Positions 31,876 to 38,302 of a DNA stretch of 38,302 nucleotides are shown in pieces. The notes under the pieces were generated by a model. The model was not told the origin of the DNA. It worked only from the letters and a program-made list of their open reading frames with translations, and made no database searches. Origin of the DNA: an uncultured Algibacter sp. (GTDB lineage: Bacteria > Bacteroidota > Bacteroidia > Flavobacteriales > Flavobacteriaceae); assembly GCF_947495675.1 (NCBI RefSeq), contig NZ_CANLZX010000027.1, forward strand, positions 1 to 38,302. The letters run 5' to 3'. Made by a program: the position numbers and the translations under genes. Positions within the stretch are counted from its first letter, which is position 1; each line of letters begins with the position of its first letter.

Positions 31876-31904
31876 AAAAAAATCCCGTATAAAACGGGAT
31901 TTTA
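31876..31904 (-). terminator. carB terminator
   Basis: AAAATCCCGT and ACGGGATTTT form a perfect 10-bp stem with a 5-base loop, followed on the minus strand by a long T run. It begins 17 bases after the carB stop. Confidence 0.85.
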
Positions 31905-31920
31905 AAATTTCTATTATTTA

Positions 31921-34773
31921 TTATTTACTCAAATACATTTTTCGTCTAGAATACAAATCGTAAAATGCATCATCTTTTAAACCATCAATAAACAAGATAC
32001 TTTCTCCAGTACTTTTCATTTCTGGACCTAATTTCTTATTTACATTATGGAATTTATTAAATGAGAATACAGGTTGCTTAATAGCATAACCATCAAGTTT
32101 CGGTTTAAAATCGAAATCTTTAATCTTCTTCTCACCTAACATCACTTTTGTTGCATAATTTACATAAGGTTCTCCATATGCTTTAGCTATAAATGGTACC
32201 GTTCTAGAAGCTCTTGGGTTTGCCTCAATTATATAAACCGTATCATCTTTAATAGCAAATTGAATATTTATTAAACCTACTGTATTTAATGCTAATGCAA
32301 TTTTATTGGTGTGATCTATAATTTGTTGCATTACTAAAGGACCAAGATTAAACGGTGGTAATAATGAATTACTATCTCCAGAGTGTATACCACAAGGCTC
32401 AATGTGTTCCATAATTCCTATGATATAAACATTCTCACCATCACAAATCGCATCAGCTTCAGCTTCAATTGCACCATCTAAATAATGATCTAATAATAAT
32501 TGATTTCCTGGCATTCTACTTAATAAATCAACCACATGCTTTTCAAGTTCCTCTTTATTAATAACAATTTTCATTCCTTGTCCTCCAAGAACATAAGATG
32601 GACGTACTAATATTGGGAAATTTAATCGATCAGCAATTTCAGAAGCTTCATCAGCAGTTGTTGCGATATCAAATTCTGGATAAGGAATGTTGTTTTCTTT
32701 CAATAATCTTGAAAAATGCCCTCTATCTTCAGCTAAGTCTAAAGATTCAAAACTAGTACCTAATATTTTAATACCGTATTTAGTAAGTTTTTCGGCAAGT
32801 TTCAATGCTGTTTGTCCACCAAGTTGCACAATAACACCTTCTGGCTTTTCATGTTTAATAATGTCGTAAATATGTTCCCAGAATACAGGTTCGAAATATA
32901 ATTTATCTGCAGTATCAAAATCTGTTGAAACTGTTTCAGGGTTACAGTTTATCATGATAGTTTCATAACCACATTCAGCAGCAGCTAAAACGCCATGCAC
33001 ACAACAGTAATCAAACTCAATACCCTGTCCAATTCTATTTGGTCCAGAACCTAAAACAATTACTTTTTTCTTATCTGTAACAATACTTTCGTTATCTGAA
33101 TAACGATTCCCATCGGCAGTTTCCATATCACTTTCAAAAGTAGAATAGTAATAAGGTGTTTTTGCTTCAAACTCTGCAGCACAAGTATCAACTAATTTAT
33201 AAACTCGGTTTATTCCTAATTCTTCACGCTTACTATATACTTGACTTTCTAAACAACCTAACATATGCGCTATTTGTCTATCTCCATATCCTTTTTGCTT
33301 TGCTTCAAGCAATAACTCTTTTTCAATAGTATCAATAGTAAATGTTGAAATTTCATTTCTTAAGAAATGTAACTCTTCATATTGCTTTAAAAACCACATA
33401 TCAATTCTTGTGATTTCATGAATTCTACTTAAAGGAATTCCCATGGCAATGGCATCATAAATGATAAATACTCTATCCCATGAAGCATTTGTGAGTTTTT
33501 CTATAATCTGATCGTAATTTTTATTCTCTTTAGCATCTGCACCTAAACCATTACGTTTTATTTCAAGTGATTGAGTTGCTTTATGTAAGGCTTCTTGAAA
33601 TGAACGACCGATTCCCATAACTTCTCCTACAGATTTCATTTGAAGTCCTAAACGTCTATCAGATCCTTCAAATTTATCAAAGTTCCAACGTGGTATTTTT
33701 ACTATTACATAATCTAATGTTGGTTCGAATAATGCAGAAGTCGATTTAGTAATTTGATTATTTAATTCGTCTAAGTGATAACCTAGTGCTAATTTAGCTG
33801 CGATTTTTGCAATTGGATATCCTGTAGCTTTACTCGCTAATGCAGAAGAACGAGAAACACGAGGATTAATTTCAATGGCTATAATATCTTCCTTTTCATC
33901 AGGAGAAATAGCAAATTGCACATTACATCCTCCAGCAAAATCACCTATACTTCGCATCATATGAATAGCCATATCACGCATTTTTTGATAGGTTTTGTCA
34001 CTTAATGTCATTGCTGGAGCTACAGTAATAGAATCTCCAGTATGAATTCCAATTGGATCCATATTTTCAATAGAACAAATAATAACGACATTATCATTAG
34101 AATCTCTAAGCAACTCTAACTCATACTCTTTCCAACCTATTAATGCTTTATCAATCATAACTTCGTGAATTGGAGAAATCTCTAATCCGCGTGTTAATAA
34201 TTCATCAAAATCTTCTTCTTTATAAACAAAAGACGCTCCTGCACCACCTAAAGTAAACGATGCTCTTATGATTAAAGGAAACCCAAATTCCTGAGCAATT
34301 TCTTTACCTTTTAAAAACGAGTTAGCAGTCGCTTGAGGCGCCATAGGAATACCTATTTTAAGCATCAATTCTCTAAACTGTTCTCTATCTTCAGTAATGT
34401 TTATGGCATCAATATCTACACCAATAATTTCAACATCAAAATCTTTCCAAATTCCTTTTTCATCAGCTTCAATACATAAATTTAATGCAGTTTGCCCACC
34501 CATTGTTGGTAATACAGCATCGATTTGTGGATGATCTTTTAAAATCTTAATAATCGATTTTGTGTTTAAAGGGAGTAAGTATACATGATCGGCCATAGAA
34601 GGGTCGGTCATGATTGTTGCTGGATTAGAATTTATTAAAATAGTTTCAATTCCATCTTCTCTAAGCGAACGTAAAGCTTGAGTTCCTGAATAATCAAATT
34701 CGCATGCTTGACCAATAACAATAGGTCCTGAGCCAATAATTAGTATCGATTTTAGTTTTGGATTTTTCGGCAT
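31921..34773 (-). CDS. carB: Carbamoyl-phosphate synthase large subunit, lacking the C-terminal allosteric domain
   Basis: 950 residues (the E. coli enzyme has 1073). Catalyses carbamoyl phosphate formation from bicarbonate, two ATP and ammonia delivered by CarA, for pyrimidine and arginine synthesis. The first ATP-grasp half (about 1-400, beginning KSILIIGSGPIVIGQACEFDYSG) and the second (about 555-930, VIVLGSGPNRIGQGIEFDYC, GGQTALKLAEKL) are complete, with the oligomerisation region between. The protein ends soon after KLGPEMKSTGESILF, where the ~130-residue MGS-like regulatory domain (UMP/IMP/ornithine site) should begin; the 294-base gap behind it has no ORF to supply it. I recall flavobacterial CarB being of this length. 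A TATTTTTG box precedes it. carA is not in the window. Confidence 0.95.
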   Translation of the reverse strand: MPKNPKLKSILIIGSGPIVIGQACEFDYSGTQALRSLREDGIETILINSNPATIMTDPSMADHVYLLPLNTKSIIKILKDHPQIDAVLPTMGGQTALNLCIEADEKGIWKDFDVEIIGVDIDAINITEDREQFRELMLKIGIPMAPQATANSFLKGKEIAQEFGFPLIIRASFTLGGAGASFVYKEEDFDELLTRGLEISPIHEVMIDKALIGWKEYELELLRDSNDNVVIICSIENMDPIGIHTGDSITVAPAMTLSDKTYQKMRDMAIHMMRSIGDFAGGCNVQFAISPDEKEDIIAIEINPRVSRSSALASKATGYPIAKIAAKLALGYHLDELNNQITKSTSALFEPTLDYVIVKIPRWNFDKFEGSDRRLGLQMKSVGEVMGIGRSFQEALHKATQSLEIKRNGLGADAKENKNYDQIIEKLTNASWDRVFIIYDAIAMGIPLSRIHEITRIDMWFLKQYEELHFLRNEISTFTIDTIEKELLLEAKQKGYGDRQIAHMLGCLESQVYSKREELGINRVYKLVDTCAAEFEAKTPYYYSTFESDMETADGNRYSDNESIVTDKKKVIVLGSGPNRIGQGIEFDYCCVHGVLAAAECGYETIMINCNPETVSTDFDTADKLYFEPVFWEHIYDIIKHEKPEGVIVQLGGQTALKLAEKLTKYGIKILGTSFESLDLAEDRGHFSRLLKENNIPYPEFDIATTADEASEIADRLNFPILVRPSYVLGGQGMKIVINKEELEKHVVDLLSRMPGNQLLLDHYLDGAIEAEADAICDGENVYIIGIMEHIEPCGIHSGDSNSLLPPFNLGPLVMQQIIDHTNKIALALNTVGLINIQFAIKDDTVYIIEANPRASRTVPFIAKAYGEPYVNYATKVMLGEKKIKDFDFKPKLDGYAIKQPVFSFNKFHNVNKKLGPEMKSTGESILFIDGLKDDAFYDLYSRRKMYLSK

Positions 34774-34808
34774 TTTTTACTGGTTATATGTTGTATTTAA
34801 ATGTGTTG

Positions 34809-34816
34809 CAAAAATA
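34809..34816 (-). promoter_or_regulatory. Putative -7 box (TATTTTTG) of carB
   Basis: Reads TATTTTTG on the minus strand, 35 bases before the carB ATG and after the rpmH terminator. No clear TTTG partner. Confidence 0.4.
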
Positions 34817-34832
34817 GTAATCAGCAGATATA

Positions 34833-34864
34833 AAAAAAGGCGTTACCGTTAAGTAACACCTTTT
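34833..34864 (-). terminator. rpmH terminator
   Basis: AAAAGGCGTTAC and GTAACACCTTTT form a 12-bp stem with one mismatch and a 6-base loop; T runs flank it on the minus strand. It separates rpmH from carB, so carB is probably transcribed mainly from its own promoter. Confidence 0.8.
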
Positions 34865-34886
34865 AATTATCAACAATTGTTAATCA

Positions 34887-35048
34887 TTATTTCTTATGTC
34901 TAGTTTCAGTTGACACAGATAATTTCTTTCTTCCTTTAGCTCTTCTACGTGCTAAAACCTTTCTGCCATTAGCAGAAGCCATTCTTTCTCTGAAACCGTG
35001 TTTGTTTCTTCTCTTTCTTTTTGATGGCTGAAACGTTCTTTTTGGCAT
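34887..35048 (-). CDS. rpmH: Ribosomal protein L34
   Basis: A 53-residue, very basic protein of the large ribosomal subunit. [19 protein letters not shown] and [23 protein letters not shown] match L34 (signature KRTFQPS...R.RRxxHGFxxRM) from end to end, with a Bacteroidota-type extension [10 protein letters not shown]. It is encoded alone, with a complete promoter upstream and its own terminator. In many bacteria rpmH lies near dnaA and oriC; no such genes are in this window. Confidence 0.97.
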   Translation of the reverse strand: MPKRTFQPSKRKRRNKHGFRERMASANGRKVLARRRAKGRKKLSVSTETRHKK

Positions 35049-35111
35049 GTTCTTATATTTTTATAACTGAATTGTATTTTTTATATTGGATGGCTCTATT
35101 AAAACCGAGGG

Positions 35112-35142
35112 CAAATATACAAAGCCTTTATTACTTTGCAAA
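35112..35142 (-). promoter_or_regulatory. rpmH promoter (TTTG-N19-TATATTTG)
   Basis: On the minus strand, TTTG at 35139-35142 and TATATTTG at 35112-35119 with a spacer of exactly 19 bp: a perfect match to the Bacteroidota housekeeping promoter. It gives an expected leader of about 55 bases before the rpmH ATG. Confidence 0.75.
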
Positions 35143-35344
35143 TCATTTTTTAAAAAATATTAGAAATATTTTTTACAATTAAAAAACACTTGTTAGACCT
35201 CTATTTATTTGGGGTAACGAATTATTTTGTTAAATATCTATACATATATTTTAATAAAAATTTAGTTTCTTTGCAGTCTTAAATCCATAAAGTGGTTTGT
35301 TTTATGTACAAACTTCACTTTAATACCAATTGAAATTTTGTAAT

Positions 35345-35923
35345 ATGTATAATAAAATAATAAAACTAATCATTGCTGCAGGTATTATTGCTTTTGCTGT
35401 TTATCAATTTACAGAAGGCTATATTGGTAATGGTATTGCGCTAATCTTTTTGTCCTTTATTTTTATATTTCTATATTTTAAAAACGAATTTATCCTTTTG
35501 GCTTTTTTGAAATTAAGAAAACAAGATTTTGCAGGTGCTACAAAATGGCTAAATAAAATTAAAAACCCGGAATCTGCTTTAGTTACTAAACAACAAGGAT
35601 ACTATAACTATTTACATGGTATCATGGTATCACAAGATAATATGAATGAAGCTGAAAAATATTTTAAGAAAGCTATCTCATTAGGATTATCAATGGATCA
35701 TGATTTGGCTATGGCAAAATTGAATTTAGCTGGTATTGCATTTTCTAAAAGAAGAAAGCAAGAAGCTCAAAAATTATTGAGTGAAGCACAAAAATTGGAT
35801 AAGCAAGGTATGCTTACAGACCAAATTAAAATGATGAAACAAAATATGAAGCAAGCTGTAGGTCCAACACAACATTATGGCGCTGGTGCTTCTGTTAGAT
35901 CTCAAAAAAGAAGAGGTAGATAA
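35345..35923 (+). CDS. TPR-containing membrane protein, unknown function
   Basis: 192 residues from ATG 35345; a TTG at 35330 is also in frame but adds only five residues. Two N-terminal membrane helices (about 5-23 and 26-45) are followed by a soluble helical part with TPR units (QQGYYNYLHGIMVSQDNMNEAEKYFKKAISLG and AMAKLNLAGIAFSKRRKQEAQKLLSEAQKLD) and a Gln/Met/Lys-rich, basic tail ending RSQKRRGR. It is probably an inner-membrane protein with a cytoplasmic TPR domain. It converges on the cardiolipin synthase gene with a single base between stops. Confidence 0.8.
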   Translation: MYNKIIKLIIAAGIIAFAVYQFTEGYIGNGIALIFLSFIFIFLYFKNEFILLAFLKLRKQDFAGATKWLNKIKNPESALVTKQQGYYNYLHGIMVSQDNMNEAEKYFKKAISLGLSMDHDLAMAKLNLAGIAFSKRRKQEAQKLLSEAQKLDKQGMLTDQIKMMKQNMKQAVGPTQHYGAGASVRSQKRRGR

Positions 35924-35924
35924 A

Positions 35925-37379
35925 TTATATTAAAGGGGACCAAAGCCTACTCAAAGACTCGATAAGTTTTTTGTATTTTGGTCTGTTTATGTATTCTTCT
36001 ATTTTTACTCGATCGCATTCATCCAAATCTTCTAAAAAATGCTGTTTTAATTTTTTGCTATTTGCTTTGTCATATATAAAAGCATTAACTTCAAAATTTA
36101 TATTAAAACTTCTATTATCCATATTTGATGTCCCAACGGTTGAGAAAATATCATCAACAACCATGGTTTTGGCATGAATAAATCCCTTTTTATACTTGTA
36201 AACTTTTACACCTGCTTGTAACAATATTTCTAAATAAGAATTAGTAGCGTTTTTAACTATTTTAGAATCTGAATTTTTTGGTATTATTAATCTGATATCA
36301 ACTCCGCTTTTAGCTGCAACACAAAGGGCTGTAGTAATTTCTTCATTTGGTACAAAATAAGGTGTTGTAATATATACATAGTCATCAGCTGTTGTAATTG
36401 CAGTAAAAATAGCTTCCATAATGTTTGCCCAATCTGTATCTGGACCACTCGCTGCTATTTGTAAACCAACGGAGTTTTTACATGGAGTTTCGGGAAAATA
36501 AGCTTTATTTATTTTAAATTTTTTGTTTGAAACAAAATCCCAGGTAGTAAAAAAGTAGATTTGTAAAGATTTTACAGCTTCTCCAATAATTCTTATGTGT
36601 GTGTCTCGCCAAAAATGCTGTGTGCTTTCGTTATTTATATATTCATCACCTATATTTATTCCACCAACATACCCAATTACTCCATCGATAACGGCAATTT
36701 TTCGGTGATTACGATAGTTCATTTTACCTGTAAACTTTGTAAAAACTATAGGCATAAATGGATAATGGTGCACGCCACAATCATCAAGCTTTTTTTTCAT
36801 TGTTGATGATATTTTGCTACCAACATCATCATAGGTTACGCAAACTTCAATCCCTTCTTTTGCTTTCCTACAAATTGCATTTAACAACTGTGTCCCAATT
36901 GTATCATCTTTTATGATGTAATATTCTAAATGTACATGATGTTTTGCAGATTCAATATCTTGAATAAGCCTTGCGAACTTAGTTTTTCCTTCTTTAAAAA
37001 CATCAATATCATTACAAATTGTAAGTGGCGAGTTTTCACTATTGTAAAGTAATTTTATGAGTTTTACTTTACCATCTAAATAATTATCAACTTGTTTAAC
37101 TTCTCTTTTATTTAACTCTAAATCACTTTGTATTGATTTTATTATGTTTTGATTAAGAATATTTTTTCTGTTAAAAATTTTATTTTTTCGATATTCTTGA
37201 CCAAAAAGATAGTAAACAAGGATTCCTAAGAACGGAAAAAATATCAAAACAATAATATAAGATACTGTTTTGGTTGGATTTATGTTTTTAAGTAAAATAG
37301 TAAAAGCTGCAGAAGTAGCTAGTAAATAATTGACAAACAAAAGAATAATCCAAAATTCTTGTTTTATAAAATCAATCAT
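35925..37379 (-). CDS. cls: Cardiolipin synthase (PLD superfamily)
   Basis: A 484-residue inner-membrane enzyme that makes cardiolipin from two phosphatidylglycerol molecules. Two N-terminal membrane helices (about 10-30 and 41-60, the PLDc_N region) precede two HKD motifs: HRKIAVIDG (H225, K227, D232) and HAKTMVVDD (H402, K404, D409), both intact. DTHIRIIGEAVKSLQIYFFTTWDF lies between and ITTPYFVPNEEI precedes the second motif, all typical of bacterial Cls. It starts 9 bases after the stop of the lytic transglycosylase gene, so the two may be co-transcribed. Confidence 0.95.
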   Translation of the reverse strand: MIDFIKQEFWIILLFVNYLLATSAAFTILLKNINPTKTVSYIIVLIFFPFLGILVYYLFGQEYRKNKIFNRKNILNQNIIKSIQSDLELNKREVKQVDNYLDGKVKLIKLLYNSENSPLTICNDIDVFKEGKTKFARLIQDIESAKHHVHLEYYIIKDDTIGTQLLNAICRKAKEGIEVCVTYDDVGSKISSTMKKKLDDCGVHHYPFMPIVFTKFTGKMNYRNHRKIAVIDGVIGYVGGINIGDEYINNESTQHFWRDTHIRIIGEAVKSLQIYFFTTWDFVSNKKFKINKAYFPETPCKNSVGLQIAASGPDTDWANIMEAIFTAITTADDYVYITTPYFVPNEEITTALCVAAKSGVDIRLIIPKNSDSKIVKNATNSYLEILLQAGVKVYKYKKGFIHAKTMVVDDIFSTVGTSNMDNRSFNINFEVNAFIYDKANSKKLKQHFLEDLDECDRVKIEEYINRPKYKKLIESLSRLWSPLI

Positions 37380-37388
37380 TTAAAAATT

Positions 37389-38302
37389 TTAATTTATTGA
37401 ATAATATCCTTCTTTAGGTATTTCTACATAATACTGCTTTCTAGACTTATTATTAAGATGTGGCTCCCTTAACCATGGGTTATGAAGTTTTAATAATTTG
37501 TAATTAATTCCAAATCGTTGTGCAAACTGAGTAAAATCAGTTACTGCAGTATCAACTTCAACTCTATAAGTTGGAACATTTGTATACAAATCTTTATCTC
37601 TAAAATTGAATCCGTATTTTTTAGGATTTGATAAAATTTCTTTTAAAGCTACAATTCTAAATAAATAACGACCAGTTTCTTCGCCTAAAAGTAGGTCATA
37701 ATATTCTTTTACGCCTTGTTCTTTTAATCGTCTTGAAACTCCTGCATTACCTGCATTATAAGCTGCTGCTGCCAATGTCCATGAGCCTAACTTCTCTTTA
37801 GCTTCTAATAAATATTTACAAGCCACTTCGGTTGCTTTTTCTAAATTATAACGTTCGTCAACATTTTTGTTTACCTCTAAGCCATTTTCTCTACCAGTAG
37901 CTGGCATTATCTGCCACACACCTCTTGCTCCAGCAGGAGAAACAGCATTAGTTAATCCGCTTTCAATAACAGCTAAATACTTAAAATCGTCTGGCACACC
38001 GTTTCTTGCCAAAATTGGTTCTATAATAGGAAAGTACTTTTTAGCACGTTTAAACATTAGCAATCCGTTTGATTGCCAATACGTATTAACTAATAATTCT
38101 CTATCCATACGCTCTAAAATGTCTGGATTTTCAAGAGGCATTGCCTCGCCTGCAAAATTTAAATTATCTGGTACTTGAAGTGCGTAAACGTTATAGTCGT
38201 TAATTAGTTTTGTTTCAAAATTTTCATCTGTAGGAGCATCTTGTAGAGCATAAATAAATAAGGCGCATAAACTTAATAGTCCTACAAAGGACAAAGCTTT
38301 TT
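37389..38302 (-). CDS. Lytic transglycosylase (MltD-like), 5' end cut by window edge
   Basis: The frame stays open to the window end, reading KALSFVGLLSLCALFIY, part of a signal peptide, so probably only the first few codons are missing; the start ATG is outside. It is a periplasmic or membrane-bound muramidase that cuts peptidoglycan glycan strands to anhydro products. The GH23/SLT core (about 90-190) has YLAVIESGLTNAVSPAGARGVWQIMPATG with the catalytic Glu, and AAAYNAGNAGV. The C-terminus (PTYRVEVDTAVTDFTQFAQRFGINYKLLKLHNPWL) looks like one diverged LysM-type binding module. It precedes cls by 9 bases. Confidence 0.9.
   Translation of the reverse strand, partial: KALSFVGLLSLCALFIYALQDAPTDENFETKLINDYNVYALQVPDNLNFAGEAMPLENPDILERMDRELLVNTYWQSNGLLMFKRAKKYFPIIEPILARNGVPDDFKYLAVIESGLTNAVSPAGARGVWQIMPATGRENGLEVNKNVDERYNLEKATEVACKYLLEAKEKLGSWTLAAAAYNAGNAGVSRRLKEQGVKEYYDLLLGEETGRYLFRIVALKEILSNPKKYGFNFRDKDLYTNVPTYRVEVDTAVTDFTQFAQRFGINYKLLKLHNPWLREPHLNNKSRKQYYVEIPKEGYYSIN

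Noticed and set aside
31627..31920. A frameshifted or detached CarB allosteric domain behind carB
   Set aside because: The gap contains a terminator and no frame of suitable length or sequence.
1..38302. Defence island, prophage, integrative element or CRISPR array
   Set aside because: No integrase, transposase, phage gene, restriction system, tRNA attachment site or regularly spaced repeats were found; the gene content is core chromosome.

Overview
The window looks like a piece of a flavobacterial (Bacteroidota) chromosome. It is AT-rich, most genes have no clear Shine-Dalgarno site, and promoter-like TAnnTTTG boxes (the Bacteroidota -7 element) precede many starts; rpmH has a full TTTG-N19-TATATTTG promoter. 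Lineage-typical genes include a secreted protein with a type IX secretion tail, a DUF3810 metalloprotein, two DUF4252 proteins, a CarB without the allosteric domain and an RGG-tailed DEAD-box helicase. No tRNA, rRNA, CRISPR array, phage gene, transposase or integrase was seen. The gene content is ordinary core chromosome rather than an island.

Layout. 1-221: a palindromic intergenic element. 222-6743: pepD (-), a DUF3810 protein (+), a lipoprotein (-), then a co-directional run of a SpoU-type RNA methyltransferase, a T9SS cargo protein and an M48 protease. 6744-10197: a gene-free repeat-like stretch, the DEAD-box helicase with a long leader, several stem-loops and a carboxypeptidase-regulatory-like protein. 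10198-14229: trmH divergent from a sirtuin, then a minus-strand group of a haem-binding protein, a glycosyltransferase and an FkbM methyltransferase. 14267-16516: an unrecognised helical protein with a TTG start, purB, a small membrane protein and a strong terminator. 16541-18670: an ECF sigma / putative anti-sigma / DUF4252 / DUF4252 operon (-). 18973-21163: an S41 peptidase overlapping a diphthine-ammonia-ligase-like PP-loop enzyme. 21179-26807: a vitamin B12 uptake locus, with a TonB receptor under a cobalamin riboswitch (-) and divergent btuF-, btuC- and btuD-like genes (+), plus two very small membrane-protein ORFs. 26925-29249: a TPR lipoprotein and an SCO copper protein. 29320-31626: rmuC, a small membrane protein and an acyl-CoA thioesterase. 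31921-35048: carB and rpmH (-). 35345-38302: a TPR protein (+), cardiolipin synthase and a lytic transglycosylase (-, cut by the window end).

How they work together. The clearest functional unit is B12 import: the outer-membrane receptor is controlled by the riboswitch, while the lipoprotein binding protein, permease and ATPase are read the other way and do not carry that riboswitch. The sigma-factor operon is a self-contained envelope or stress regulator with two exported DUF4252 proteins. The rest is housekeeping: purine and carbamoyl-phosphate synthesis, RNA modification, RNA helicase, peptidoglycan turnover and phospholipid synthesis. The items most worth a second look are the small ORFs around the riboswitch, a two-copy intergenic repeat family (10063-10148 and 18771-18850), a shared 27-bp promoter block before purB and rmuC, and three TTG starts, two of them in tightly coupled gene pairs.
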